The notes under the pieces were generated by a model that worked only from the letters and a program-made list of their open reading frames with translations, was not told the DNA's origin and searched no databases. From Catenovulum sediminis (GTDB lineage Bacteria; Pseudomonadota; Gammaproteobacteria; Enterobacterales; Alteromonadaceae): DNA of 64,000 nucleotides. Numbering within the stretch: position 1 is the first letter of the stretch; each line of letters begins with the position of its first letter. The stretch spans positions 558,001 through 622,000 of the forward strand of contig NZ_CP041660.1 of assembly GCF_007289895.1 (NCBI RefSeq). Reading direction: 5' to 3'. Below, piece after piece: positions 47,042 through 57,000 of the stretch. The position numbers and the translations under genes are program-made.

Positions 47042-47968
47042 ATGACGAATGCAATTGATAATCAGCAAAGTGTACTCATTGTTGATGACCAAAATATTAA
47101 CACATTGGTATTAGAAAATGCACTATCCCCCCTTTACACAGTCTATACTGCAAATGGTGGGCAAGCCGCTTTAAATATTTTACATTCTCAAACGTCTATC
47201 GACCTAGTCTTGCTAGATATTCAAATGCCCGATCTAGATGGATATCAGGTACTACTAGACATCAGACAAAATGACGCAACAAAAAATATTCCAGTGATAT
47301 TCATCTCTGCTAAAGATGCAGCAGAAGACGAAGCCAAAGGACTGGAGTTCGGGGCAATGGATTATATCACCAAGCCATTCAACATAACGGTTGTCAAAGC
47401 AAGAGTTAGAAACCAACTTTCGTTAAAAAAGAAATCAGATTTACTTGAAAAGCTCGCCAACATTGACGGTTTAACAGAAGTTCCGAACCGCAGACGTTAT
47501 GATGAAAAATTAGATTTAGAATGGCGGCGTTGCGCACGCTCTTCTAGCCCACTGTCAATGATAATGCTGGATATAGACGCCTTTAAACCGTTTAATGACA
47601 ATTATGGACACAGTGCGGGTGACGAAATTCTAAAACAAGTTGCCTCAACACTCAGTAAAAAAATAAGAAGAAGTGGAGACGAAGCTTTTCGCTATGGCGG
47701 CGAAGAATTTGTAATTTTACTACCCGAAACCAGTTTTGAATCATCAATCCGAGTGGCAGAAATGATGCGTGAAGCAATCGAAGCATTAGACATACCGCAC
47801 GAGTATAGCCCGGTAGAAAAACACATCACGGTCAGTCTAGGGGTATCTTCAATCGTCCCCGTTGCAACCATGTCCGCCAAGACATTACAAGAATTTACTG
47901 ATCTACAGCTTTACAAAGCCAAAAATGCAGGACGAAACCAAGTGCAAGGCGAACTCCTGCAAGTATAA
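47042..47968 (+). CDS. response regulator with diguanylate cyclase domain (PleD-like)
   Basis: 308 residues. REC domain (~9-125) with LLDIQMPDLDGYQ, phospho-acceptor Asp59 and conserved Lys in ITKPFN; GGDEF domain (~140-305) with active-site GGEEF near residue 219 and an upstream SMIMLDIDAFKPFND metal site. Makes c-di-GMP when phosphorylated. Operon with the Hpt gene. Confidence 0.94.
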   Translation: MTNAIDNQQSVLIVDDQNINTLVLENALSPLYTVYTANGGQAALNILHSQTSIDLVLLDIQMPDLDGYQVLLDIRQNDATKNIPVIFISAKDAAEDEAKGLEFGAMDYITKPFNITVVKARVRNQLSLKKKSDLLEKLANIDGLTEVPNRRRYDEKLDLEWRRCARSSSPLSMIMLDIDAFKPFNDNYGHSAGDEILKQVASTLSKKIRRSGDEAFRYGGEEFVILLPETSFESSIRVAEMMREAIEALDIPHEYSPVEKHITVSLGVSSIVPVATMSAKTLQEFTDLQLYKAKNAGRNQVQGELLQV

Positions 47969-47984
47969 ATTTATCTGAACTGAC

Positions 47985-48452
47985 TTAAACCGTATCGAAA
48001 AATATTTCGATATGCTCACATGTTTTGTCAATTTCAGATGTATCCACCGGTGCAATAAAAATAGTGTCATCACCAGCAATCGTGCCTAAAACACCATGCG
48101 ATTTATTTAATGAATCTAACATACGCGCAATTAACTGCGCTGCGCCAGGTGTGGTTCTGACTATAATCATTGCCTGATTATGACTTACATCTAAAACCAA
48201 CTGTTTTAAAGGACTTTCAGCTGTCGGCAGCCCTAACTCAGGCGGCAAACAATAAACCATCTCCTGCTTTGCGTTGCGCGTCCTTACAGCGCCAAAACGA
48301 CTTAATAAGCGCGAGACCTTAGATTGGCTGATGCTATCAAATCCCTCATCTTTCAACGCCTCGACAATATCAGCCTGAGATGAAAACGTCTGCTCGTTTA
48401 ACAGCGTTTTAAAAACCTTTAATAACTTGTCTTGTTTATCATTATTGTTCAA
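47985..48452 (-). CDS. argR: arginine repressor
   Basis: 155 residues, typical for ArgR. N-terminal winged helix ([20 protein letters not shown]), C-terminal arginine-binding/hexamerisation domain with the [11 protein letters not shown] motif. Convergent with the REC-GGDEF gene. REP clusters follow its start side. Confidence 0.95.
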   Translation of the reverse strand: MNNNDKQDKLLKVFKTLLNEQTFSSQADIVEALKDEGFDSISQSKVSRLLSRFGAVRTRNAKQEMVYCLPPELGLPTAESPLKQLVLDVSHNQAMIIVRTTPGAAQLIARMLDSLNKSHGVLGTIAGDDTIFIAPVDTSEIDKTCEHIEIFFDTV

Positions 48453-48508
48453 AAAAATACCTATGTTTTAGTTTTAAGCCGCGAGCTTCGAGCTTTAAGC
48501 TACGAGCT

Positions 48509-48889
48509 GTGTAGGTCGTCCCTTTAGGGCGACGAATTTCAAGCTGCGAGCTTCGAGCTTTAAGCTACGAGCTGTGTAGGTCGTCCCTTTAGGGCGACAA
48601 TCTCAATTCAATAATTGTGCAATATGCCTTTGTCGGCGTAAACACCGACCTACATTGTCGGGCTGAAGCCACGACCTACATTTTAGCTTCGAGTTGCGAG
48701 TTTCAAGCTGCGAGCTTCGAGCTTCGAGCTGTGTAGGTCGTCCCTTTAGGGCGACAATCTCAATTCAATAATTGTGCGATATGCTTTGTCGGCGTAAACA
48801 CCGACCTACATTGTCGGGCTAAAGCCACGACCTACATTGTCGGGCTAAAGCCGCGACCTACATTGTCGGGCTGAAGCCACGACCTACAG
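48509..48889 (+). repeat. REP/REPIN cluster between ampE and argR
   Basis: About nine palindromic arms; the left part repeats an (AGCTTCG)-type heptamer run plus arm unit twice (48481-48600). The right end is three consecutive GGCT-type arms, the last ending two bases before the ampE stop codon. No gene seen in the gap. Confidence 0.9.
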
Positions 48890-48890
48890 T

Positions 48891-49727
48891 TTACAAAATG
48901 CCCGTTATGGTAAAAATTGCGATAATGCTTAATAAAAACAAAAATGCACGTTTCGCCAATTTTAACAACACACACGGCTCTGTTAAATAATCATGTTCTG
49001 GGCAACTCACATCTTCAGCTTTATCTGCAATATCCGTAATATAAGTACGGGCGTCTAAATCGCAGCGCGTTAAACCATTTAACCAAGTGGGTAACGCCCT
49101 TGAAAAATGACCAACAAACAAAAACGCAAAACCGGTAATCCGCGCCGGCAGCCACACTAAAATTGCCAATAGCCTATTACTGGGCCGAGCCAACCAACGT
49201 AAATTATCTTTCTGTAAACTCTGTTTCGCCAAATTTCGGCTAAAAACGTAAAACACAGCGCCCGCCGCACCTAACACAACAAACCAAAAAATAACCGCAA
49301 AATAATGCCTAAAATTAATCCAAACTAAAGTTTGCCCCAAGGTTTCCTTTGAACCCTTATTAAACTTCTGGCCAAGTTTTTCACCATATAAATAGCAAGC
49401 TTCCTGATCGCCCCGACAAGCCGCTTCTAAATACTGTTTATAACAAACGCGATGCTGCGGACAGCCATAACATAAAAACAAAATAAAAATAGAAAACAGC
49501 AACCCCAGCACCCCCGTGCCTAAAAGTAACTGCACAACAGCAACAGACACCGCTGGGATAGCCAGCCAAATAAGCAGAAAAACTTCAGCGCTGACAGATT
49601 CAGATTTCTTCAAAACCGACTGCACTTTATCCTGATACCAATTGAAATAATGACGATAGTGAAACGTTTCAGTCACCTGAACTAAACGCTCCAGAAGCAC
49701 CACAACGATTAAGCTAAGCAATGTCAT
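48891..49727 (-). CDS. ampE: AmpE-like membrane protein
   Basis: 278 residues with four to five membrane helices. AmpE family features: start TLLSLIVVVLLERLV, VQVTETFHYRHYFNWY, and later LVWINFRHYFAVIFWFVVLGAAGA. AmpE is an inner-membrane protein encoded with ampD and linked to beta-lactamase/cell-wall recycling signalling. It overlaps ampD by 4 bp. Confidence 0.88.
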   Translation of the reverse strand: MTLLSLIVVVLLERLVQVTETFHYRHYFNWYQDKVQSVLKKSESVSAEVFLLIWLAIPAVSVAVVQLLLGTGVLGLLFSIFILFLCYGCPQHRVCYKQYLEAACRGDQEACYLYGEKLGQKFNKGSKETLGQTLVWINFRHYFAVIFWFVVLGAAGAVFYVFSRNLAKQSLQKDNLRWLARPSNRLLAILVWLPARITGFAFLFVGHFSRALPTWLNGLTRCDLDARTYITDIADKAEDVSCPEHDYLTEPCVLLKLAKRAFLFLLSIIAIFTITGIL

Positions 49728-50299
49728 TGTTTTTCCTTATCCAATAAATTAAAAAAGTAATCCCAGTTAAAAGCCGGTCCAGGATCGGTTTTTCTACCCG
49801 GCGCAATATCACAATGTCCCACAATATTATCATTTAAAATCAGCGGATACTGGCATTGGATCTGCCTCACCACTTTTGCCAACTGCTGATACTGGATAGC
49901 TTCATACTCAATATTATCCGCACCTTCCAGCTCGATGCCAATAGAAAAATCATTACAATTATCCAATCCCTTAAAACAAGAGACACCCGCGTGCCATGCT
50001 CTTTTATCAAAAGGAACAAACTGAACCACCTCACCTGTTCTACGTATTAAAACATGCGCCGAGACCCTAAGGCCAGACAACGCATTAAACGAGGCATCTG
50101 CATCACAATCTAAACAGCCTAAAAACAGATCGTCAATATATTTTAAGCCAAACTGCTCTGCGGGCAGTGAAATGCAATGAATAACCAACAAATTGATATT
50201 GTTAACATTTGGTCGATCATTAAAATGCGGAGAAGCTTTAAAAACAGCATCAGGTAAAATATGATGATTATTAATTTTAGAATACGCCGGAGTTTTCAT
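49724..50299 (-). CDS. ampD: 1,6-anhydro-N-acetylmuramyl-L-alanine amidase
   Basis: 191 residues. Amidase_2 fold with zinc ligands His41 (IHCISLP), His162 (VGHCDIAPGRKTDPGP) and Asp172. Cytoplasmic enzyme that recycles anhydro-muropeptides. Its start lies one base from the start of the divergent aspartic protease gene. Confidence 0.95.
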   Translation of the reverse strand: MKTPAYSKINNHHILPDAVFKASPHFNDRPNVNNINLLVIHCISLPAEQFGLKYIDDLFLGCLDCDADASFNALSGLRVSAHVLIRRTGEVVQFVPFDKRAWHAGVSCFKGLDNCNDFSIGIELEGADNIEYEAIQYQQLAKVVRQIQCQYPLILNDNIVGHCDIAPGRKTDPGPAFNWDYFFNLLDKEKQ

Positions 50300-50300
50300 A

Positions 50301-50816
50301 GTGGACCCAGATTATAGTCAAAAAACAGGTAAAATAATGAGTTATGCAGCATGGATAATTGCATTTTTTCTACTTACCTACTTTTTTGAAGGATATTTAA
50401 ACAAAAAAGAAAACCCAAATCAAAACCCCGAAAGCTACTATACAAACCAAGGGGCAATCGAAGTTAAACTAGAAAGAAATCAACACGGTCACTATGTTAC
50501 CAATGGCAAAATTAATCAACAAATCGTCACCTTTTTATTAGACACAGGGGCAACCAATGTATCGGTACCGGAAAACATAGCGAAAAGACTTAACCTGCCG
50601 TACGGCCCATCACAAAGAGTGGGAACAGCTAATGGCAGCATAAATGTATACCAAACCCGAATCGACGTATTAGAAATCGGTGACATAAAATTAAGAAACG
50701 TAGCCGCCAACATCAACCCGTACATGCAAGGTGAACAAATATTACTAGGCATGAGCGTATTAAAAAGAATAGAATTTACACAACGCGGCAGCACCCTAAC
50801 GCTAAAACAATATTAA
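50301..50816 (+). CDS. membrane-anchored retropepsin-like aspartic protease (TIGR02281)
   Basis: 171 residues from GTG; the start is supported by the conserved leader DPDYSQKTGKIMSYAAW seen in this family. One membrane helix (~14-30), then a clan AA domain with the catalytic FLLDTGATNVSVP motif (Asp81) and ILLGMSVLKRI near the end. A single retropepsin half that should act as a dimer, active site probably periplasmic. Confidence 0.88.
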   Translation: MDPDYSQKTGKIMSYAAWIIAFFLLTYFFEGYLNKKENPNQNPESYYTNQGAIEVKLERNQHGHYVTNGKINQQIVTFLLDTGATNVSVPENIAKRLNLPYGPSQRVGTANGSINVYQTRIDVLEIGDIKLRNVAANINPYMQGEQILLGMSVLKRIEFTQRGSTLTLKQY

Positions 50817-50896
50817 AAATTGCGTTATACTGGGAGCTGCGAGCTTTGAGCTTTGAGCTGCGAGCTTTGAGTTTCAAGTTTCAAGCAACAAATTAT

Positions 50897-51319
50897 TGTA
50901 GGTCGCGGCTTTAGCCCGACAAATTTCGCAATATGCACGATGTCGCCCTAAAGGGACGACCTACACGACTCGAAGCTTAAAGCTAAAATGTAGGTCGCGG
51001 CTTCAGCCCGACAAATTTCGCAATATGCACGATGTCGCCCTAAAGGGACGACCTACACGGCTCGAAGCTCGCGACTCAAAGCTTAAAACTAAAATGTAGG
51101 TCGCGGCTTTAGCCCGACGTGTAGGTCGGTGTTTACGCCGACAATTTTGATATTTACGCTAAATGTCGCCCTAAAGGAACGACCTACACAGCTCGAAGCT
51201 CGCGACTCGAAGCTTAAAACTAAAATGTAGGTCGCGGCTTTAGCCCGACGTGTAGGTCGGTGTTTACGCCGACAATTTTGATATTTACGCTAAATGTCGC
51301 CCTAAAGGGACGACCTACA
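50897..51319 (-). repeat. REP/REPIN cluster with 131-bp tandem duplication
   Basis: About ten arms, in the opposite orientation to the clusters to its left (GGCT-type arm first, CCCT-type last). A unit from about 51091 recurs at 51222 (131-bp period) with few changes, holding a GGCT arm, a CGTAAACA-type arm, a spacer (TTTTGATATTTACGC) and a CCCT arm. Heptamer runs (GCTCGAA) lie between units. No gene. Confidence 0.9.
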
Positions 51320-51354
51320 CGACTCGAAGCTGACAACTAAAATAAGGAAATACT

Positions 51355-52218
51355 ATGCGAAAGCCAAGAATAGGCATCAAATTCGCCTTAACAATCATCA
51401 CGTTCAGTATCTTTTTTACCCTATTCATCCTCAACCCAAAAGCCCATGCTGACCCCCGTTCACTACTGCTGGCCGAGGTCTATTCACCGGAAATAGACAT
51501 CACAGACTATTACGTCAGTGAAAAATTTGACGGTATACGCGCCTACTGGGATGGCGAAAAACTATGGACCCGAAATGGCAATTCCATAAACGCACCCAAA
51601 AGCTTCACACAAGGATTCCCAAACATACCACTAGACGGCGAACTTTGGTTAAAACGTAATGCATTTGCCCAAACACTATCCATAATAAAAACCGGTACAG
51701 AGCAAAACTGGGCAAAAATAAGCTACCAAGTATTTGATCTCCCCTCAGAACAAGGCACATTTAACCAACGCCTAATCAAAATGCGAACACTAGAACAACA
51801 AACAAACGCCCCACAACTCAAATGGGTAAAACAATTTAAAGTACCCTCACATGCAGAGCTTAAAAAAACACTCGAAGAATACATAGCACAAGGCGCAGAA
51901 GGACTGATGCTGCATCACCAAAATTCTTACTACCAAGGCAAACGCAGCAGTGATTTATTAAAAGTAAAAAAATACCTAGATGCCGACGCCACCGTCATCG
52001 CCTATCAAGCCGGAAAAGGCAAATTTAAAGGACAAATGGGCGCATTAATAGTTAAAACCCCAAAAGGTCAAACCTTTAAAATCGGCACAGGTTTTACCAA
52101 CCAAGAAAGAGCAAACCCACCGCCAATCGGCAGTTTAATCAGCTACAAATACCTAGGCTTCACCAAAAACGGACTACCGCGCTTTGCGGTATTTTTAAAA
52201 GTTAAAGAGGAAGATTAA
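51355..52218 (+). CDS. ligE: periplasmic ATP-dependent DNA ligase, Lig E type
   Basis: 287 residues. N-terminal signal peptide ending PKAHA, then the minimal nucleotidyltransferase and OB domains. Catalytic Lys57 in SEKFDGIRAYWDG (KxDG); later LDGELWLKR, EGLMLHH, and KVKKYLDADATV. Lig E proteins lack extra DNA-binding domains and are exported; a role in natural transformation or handling extracellular DNA has been proposed. The stop is 6 bp from the next gene's start. Confidence 0.9.
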   Translation: MRKPRIGIKFALTIITFSIFFTLFILNPKAHADPRSLLLAEVYSPEIDITDYYVSEKFDGIRAYWDGEKLWTRNGNSINAPKSFTQGFPNIPLDGELWLKRNAFAQTLSIIKTGTEQNWAKISYQVFDLPSEQGTFNQRLIKMRTLEQQTNAPQLKWVKQFKVPSHAELKKTLEEYIAQGAEGLMLHHQNSYYQGKRSSDLLKVKKYLDADATVIAYQAGKGKFKGQMGALIVKTPKGQTFKIGTGFTNQERANPPPIGSLISYKYLGFTKNGLPRFAVFLKVKEED

Positions 52219-52224
52219 CAAATA

Positions 52225-53637
52225 ATGGAATATCCAAACATACAACACCACGGCGCGGTCGATGGTGTAACCGGCTCATGCCACAGATTATGCGTCAGCG
52301 AACAACAACATATACTCATCGATTGTGGACTGTTTCAAGGCGCAGAAACATCCGGCAAAGCCAACCAGTTAATACCTGAAATCGATTTTCCAACAGAACA
52401 CATTAAAGGCCTCATCGTCACCCACTGCCACATAGATCACGTGGGCAGAATCCCCTGGCTGATAGCCGCAGGTTTCACCGGCCCCATCTACTGCACACCC
52501 GCGACAGCACAACTACTGCCACTCGTATTAGAAGATGCGATAAAAATTGGCATCACCAAGAAAAAACCCTTTATCGAAGCACTGCTAAAACGCATCAAGT
52601 CACAAATCAACGCTAAACCCTATAAACGCTGGTTTAATGCCAGTGGTGTACAAAACGTAAAAATAAAATTTCAACCTGCCGGACACATATTAGGATCGGC
52701 CTATGTAGAAATTGAACACCAGCCAACTGCGCACAAATACGTATTTTCCGGCGACTTAGGCGCGCCGCACACACCCCTGCTACCCGCACCACGCTCGCCT
52801 TACCGAGCAGACACCTTAGTCATAGAAAGCACCTACGGCGACAAAAAACACACAGGGCGAAGACAAAGACGCAAACAACTGCAGCAGGTAATTGAAAAAT
52901 GCCTGCAAGATCGCGGCGCAGTTTTAATCCCCGCCTTTAGTATTGGCCGGACACAAGAATTGTTATACGAAATAGAAGACATTATTTCACGCAGCAAAAA
53001 CAACGGCCTAACCAACCGAAACATCTGGCATTCAATGCAAGTGATACTCGACTCACCACTTGCGGCAAAATTTACCGAACACTACAAGTCATTATCAAAA
53101 TTATGGGATGCAGAAGCCCAGCAAAAAATAGTCCGCCATCGCCACCCACTAGACTTTGATGATTTGTACACCATAGACTCACACGAAGAACATCTAAACG
53201 CGATAAATTACATACAAAAAACAGCAACACCATGCATTATCATCGCAGCCAGCGGCATGTGCAGCGGCGGGCGCATATGCAACTACCTAAAAGCCCTGCT
53301 ACCCGATAAAAGAACCGACGTATTATTTGTTGGATATCAAGCAAAAGGCACACCCGGACGCGACATACAAAAATACGGCCCTAAAGGCGGATATGTTGTG
53401 ATAGATGGAGAAAAAATTGACATCAAAGCCGGCGTACACACTCTAAGCGGTTACAGCGCACATGCAGATCAAAAAGATCTGCTCAATTTTGTTAAACGCA
53501 TGCGTATAAAACCTAAACATATCAAAATAGTACACGGCGACGATGACGCAAAATTAGCATTAAAAAAGGAATATGAAAGAATACTCCCCGAAGCAAAAAT
53601 AGAAATAGCAAGCAGCGAGAGTGGGTCGTCCCTTTAG
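52225..53637 (+). CDS. metallo-beta-lactamase/beta-CASP nuclease
   Basis: 470 residues. MBL motifs HCHIDH (67-72) and GHILGSAYVE, SGDLGAP, then the beta-CASP domain with PAFSIGRTQE, SGMCSGGRI and the C-terminal HTLSGYSAHADQ. Resembles RNase J/CPSF-type exonucleases, mostly RNA processing. No signal peptide. Tightly coupled to ligE. The last four codons and the TAG stop are REP sequence (GGGTCGTCCCTTTAG), so the natural C-terminus may have been altered. Confidence 0.9.
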   Translation: MEYPNIQHHGAVDGVTGSCHRLCVSEQQHILIDCGLFQGAETSGKANQLIPEIDFPTEHIKGLIVTHCHIDHVGRIPWLIAAGFTGPIYCTPATAQLLPLVLEDAIKIGITKKKPFIEALLKRIKSQINAKPYKRWFNASGVQNVKIKFQPAGHILGSAYVEIEHQPTAHKYVFSGDLGAPHTPLLPAPRSPYRADTLVIESTYGDKKHTGRRQRRKQLQQVIEKCLQDRGAVLIPAFSIGRTQELLYEIEDIISRSKNNGLTNRNIWHSMQVILDSPLAAKFTEHYKSLSKLWDAEAQQKIVRHRHPLDFDDLYTIDSHEEHLNAINYIQKTATPCIIIAASGMCSGGRICNYLKALLPDKRTDVLFVGYQAKGTPGRDIQKYGPKGGYVVIDGEKIDIKAGVHTLSGYSAHADQKDLLNFVKRMRIKPKHIKIVHGDDDAKLALKKEYERILPEAKIEIASSESGSSL

Positions 53638-53872
53638 GGCGACAATTGCGCATAATGCGGGGTTTGTCGGGCTAAAGCCGCGACCTACATTTTAGCTACG
53701 AGCAGTGTAGGTCTGCCCTTTAGGGCGACAATTGCGCATAATGCGAGATTTGTCGGGCTAAAGCCGCGACCTACATTTAAGCTACGAGCAGTGTAGGTCT
53801 GCCCTTTAGGGCGACAATTGTGCATAATGCAAGATTTGTCGGGCTAAAGCCGCGACCTACAGGGCGACAAAT
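53621..53872 (+). repeat. REP/REPIN cluster overlapping a gene end
   Basis: Three head-to-head pairs about 85 bp apart, with the spacer CAATTGCGCATAATGCG. The first arm lies inside the beta-CASP gene. The last arm ends 7 bp before the convergent nadC stop. Confidence 0.9.
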
Positions 53873-53878
53873 TTCAAT

Positions 53879-54736
53879 CTACCCACTCACCCTTAAACTT
53901 AAATCAATGGCACGCACATGCTTTGTCAATGCGCCGCTTGATATAAAATCGACACCATCTTGTGCATAATCAACAATGGTATCAATGGTAATATCACCCG
54001 ACACCTCAATTTTCGCGGTATTGGCATGTGCCTTATTAACAGCAACGGCCGACTGAATCTCAGCAGGCGAATAATTATCTAACATAACAATATCGGCACC
54101 CGCGTCCAACGCTTGTTTCAGCTCATCATTGTTTTCAACTTCCACTTCAACTTTTTTACCCGGCGCAATCTTATGTGCTTGCGTCACAGCGTTGGCAATC
54201 GACCCGGCCGCCATAATATGATTTTCTTTAATTAAAAAAGCATCATACAAACCCACTCTGTGGTTGACCCCACCGCCACAAGCAACCGCGTACTTTTGTG
54301 CCACACGCAAACAAGGGATCGTTTTACGGGTATCCAACAAACGCGTATTGGTATGCGCAATTTTATCCGCATAAATTGAAGTAGCAGTCGCAGTTGCGGA
54401 TAAAGTTTGAATAAAATTAAGTGCAGTACGCTCACCGGTTAAAATCGCACGTGCAGGGCCATGCAAAGTACAAATTAACTGATTTTCTGACAATCGGTCA
54501 CCATCCTGACAATGCCAATTAATATCAACTGTCGCGCCCAACTGCTTAAAAGTTTCATCAGCCCAGCCTTTACCACAAAACACAGCTTCCTCGCGGCAAA
54601 TCACATTAGCCGAAATCACCTGCTCGGCAGGAATCAACTGTGCAGTAATATCATTGTTCGCATCGTCTCCGTTTAAATCTTCAAACAAAGCCTGAGCAAC
54701 AATTTTTTGAGTATTTTGTAAAAGCTGAGAATCCAT
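53879..54736 (-). CDS. nadC: quinolinate phosphoribosyltransferase
   Basis: 285 residues from the ATG at 54736; a GTG two codons upstream is possible. Conserved RLLDTRKTIPCLRVAQKYAV and GVNHRVGLYDAFLIKENH motifs, and VMLDNYSPAEI and VSGDITIDTI near the end. Converts quinolinate and PRPP to nicotinate mononucleotide in NAD synthesis. Confidence 0.95.
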   Translation of the reverse strand: MDSQLLQNTQKIVAQALFEDLNGDDANNDITAQLIPAEQVISANVICREEAVFCGKGWADETFKQLGATVDINWHCQDGDRLSENQLICTLHGPARAILTGERTALNFIQTLSATATATSIYADKIAHTNTRLLDTRKTIPCLRVAQKYAVACGGGVNHRVGLYDAFLIKENHIMAAGSIANAVTQAHKIAPGKKVEVEVENNDELKQALDAGADIVMLDNYSPAEIQSAVAVNKAHANTAKIEVSGDITIDTIVDYAQDGVDFISSGALTKHVRAIDLSLRVSG

Positions 54737-54846
54737 AAACACGCCGGTAAGGTAGAGAAATTGGGGAATGGATTATAAAGGGGCAAGCTATAAGCTGCAA
54801 GTTTTGAGATTCGAGCTACGAGCTTTAAGCCGCGAGCTACGAGCTG

Positions 54847-55230
54847 TGTAGGTCGGCCCTTTAGGGCGACAAATTTAATTCGACATCGTGCATATTGCGA
54901 AATTTGTCGGGCTAAAGCCGCGACCTACATTTTAGTTTTGAGCTTCGAGCTACGAGCCGCGAGCTACAAGCCGTGTAGGTCGGCCCTTTAGGGCGACAAA
55001 TTTAATTCCGCAATTGTGTATCCTTCATTGTTGGCCTAAAGACCAACCTACACTTTGTCGGCATAAATACCGACCTACATGTCGTGCTAAAGCCGCGACC
55101 TACATTTTAGTGTTGAGCTTCGAGCTTTAAGCCGCGAGCTACGAGCCGTGTAGGTCGTCCCTTTAGGGCGACGAGTTTAATTCGACATCGTGCATATTGC
55201 GAAATTGTCGGGCTGAAGCCGCGACCTACA
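54847..55230 (+). repeat. REP/REPIN cluster before manC
   Basis: About eight arms of four types, alternating with heptamer runs (GAGCTAC, GAGCTTC, AAGCCGC). It includes GTTGGCCTAAAGACCAAC. The 600-bp gap between nadC and manC is otherwise empty apart from a 100-bp AT-rich leader before manC. Confidence 0.9.
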
Positions 55231-55338
55231 TTGGTACGCTCGTAGCTATTTTGCAACAATTCCGCGCTTACGCAATTTATAAATAAATGATAGCATTAGC
55301 CGGATAAAACGAATCAGTAAAACAAGGAATAAAAGCGC

Positions 55339-56748
55339 ATGTTTTTACCAGTAATTATGGCGGGCGGTTCTGGCTCGCGATTGTGGCCATTGTCACGCTC
55401 TGCATACCCTAAACAATATCTGCCATTAACCAGCGACAGCACTATGTTACAAGAAACTGTGCTACGCTTAAAAGGCGCTCAACACAGAGCACCTATGGTT
55501 ATCTGTAACGAAGATAGCCGATTTATGGTTGCAGAACAATTACGTGCAATCAACGCATTACAAAGCCCGGTTATCTTAGAACCGGTCGGACGTAACACAG
55601 CACCCGCTATCGCATTAGCTGCACTACAAGCAGTTGCCGACGGAGATGATCCACTATTATTAGTATTGGCGGCCGATCACGTCATCAAAAACCAACAAGC
55701 ATTTATCAATGCAATTGCACAAGCTGAAAAACTAGCAGAACAAAATGCAATGGTGACATTTGGAATCGTACCAACACACGCCGAAACCGGATACGGATAC
55801 ATCAAACGTGGCGCAAGCCAAGATGATGCCTACAAAGTAGATGCATTTGTCGAAAAACCAAATTTAGAAACCGCAACAGAATACCTAAACAGCGGCGAAT
55901 ACTACTGGAACAGCGGCATGTTTATGTTTAAAGCCAGCCGCTATTTAAGTGAACTCGAAAAATATCAGCCAGAAATACTCGCGGCCTGTAAAAAAGCGAT
56001 TGGCAATACATCGGCCGATTTAGACTTTGTGCGCGTCGACAAAGCCGCATTTGAAGCCTGCCCAGACGACTCAATAGACTACGCTGTAATGGAAAAAACA
56101 GATTCAGCCGTAGTTGTACCATTAGATGCTGGTTGGAACGATGTTGGCTCATGGTCAGCATTATGGGAAGTCAACGACAAAGACGAAAACGGCAATGCAG
56201 TTCGTGGCGACTTTATCGGCGAAAACAGCAAAAATTGTTTAGTTTATGGTTCAGTTGAAGGCCGATTAGTGGCAACCGTAGGCGTTGAAGACCTGGTAAT
56301 AGTCGATACCAAAGATGCCGTCATGGTCGCGCACAAAGACAAAGTGCAAGATGTCAAAACCATCGTAAACAAACTAAAAGCCGAAGGCCGCAGCGAATCT
56401 AAATTCCACCGCGAAGTTTATCGCCCATGGGGTAAATACGACTCAATCGACAACGGCGCGCGATATCAGGTAAAACGCATCACAGTAAAACCGGGTGCAA
56501 AATTATCGGTACAAATGCACCACCACAGAGCCGAACACTGGATAGTGGTATCCGGCACAGCCAAAGTAACCAACGGCGATAAAGAATTATTATTAACAGA
56601 AAATCAATCAACCTATATACCGGTCGGCGTGATACATGCATTAGAAAACCCAGGAAAAGTGCCATTAGAATTGATAGAAGTTCAATCCGGCTCATACCTA
56701 GGCGAAGACGATATCGTCCGATTTGAAGACAGATACGGCCGAGTGTAG
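55339..56748 (+). CDS. manC: mannose-1-phosphate guanylyltransferase / mannose-6-phosphate isomerase
   Basis: 469 residues. Bifunctional type II enzyme: GDP-mannose pyrophosphorylase part with [19 protein letters not shown] and [10 protein letters not shown], and a C-terminal cupin isomerase with [18 protein letters not shown]. Makes GDP-mannose for exopolysaccharide. Followed by phosphomannomutase. The stop codon TAG is the GTAG of a REP arm, so the final Val-stop (GTG TAG) comes from the repeat. Confidence 0.95.
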   Translation: MFLPVIMAGGSGSRLWPLSRSAYPKQYLPLTSDSTMLQETVLRLKGAQHRAPMVICNEDSRFMVAEQLRAINALQSPVILEPVGRNTAPAIALAALQAVADGDDPLLLVLAADHVIKNQQAFINAIAQAEKLAEQNAMVTFGIVPTHAETGYGYIKRGASQDDAYKVDAFVEKPNLETATEYLNSGEYYWNSGMFMFKASRYLSELEKYQPEILAACKKAIGNTSADLDFVRVDKAAFEACPDDSIDYAVMEKTDSAVVVPLDAGWNDVGSWSALWEVNDKDENGNAVRGDFIGENSKNCLVYGSVEGRLVATVGVEDLVIVDTKDAVMVAHKDKVQDVKTIVNKLKAEGRSESKFHREVYRPWGKYDSIDNGARYQVKRITVKPGAKLSVQMHHHRAEHWIVVSGTAKVTNGDKELLLTENQSTYIPVGVIHALENPGKVPLELIEVQSGSYLGEDDIVRFEDRYGRV

Positions 56749-56969
56749 GTCGCGGCTTCAGCCCCACATGTAGGTCGCGGCTTCAGCCCGACATGTGGGT
56801 CGGTGTTTACGCCGACAAATCTTGCAATATGCACAATTATCGAATTAAAACCGTCGCCCTAAAGGGACGACCTACACGACCGGTATTAAATTGAAATTTG
56901 TCGCCCTAAAGGGACGACCTACACGACCGGCATTAAATTGAAATTTGTCGCCCTAAAGGGCGACCTACA
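56744..56969 (-). repeat. REP/REPIN cluster between manC and manB
   Basis: Three GGCT/CGTAAACA-type arms followed, after the spacer, by three CCCT-type arms; the last two are separated by a short ACCGGCATTAAATTGAAAT unit that is repeated. Reverse orientation. Starts inside the manC stop codon. Confidence 0.9.
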
Positions 56970-57000
56970 CTGAATTGAAAATTTACGGATAAACCAAACA

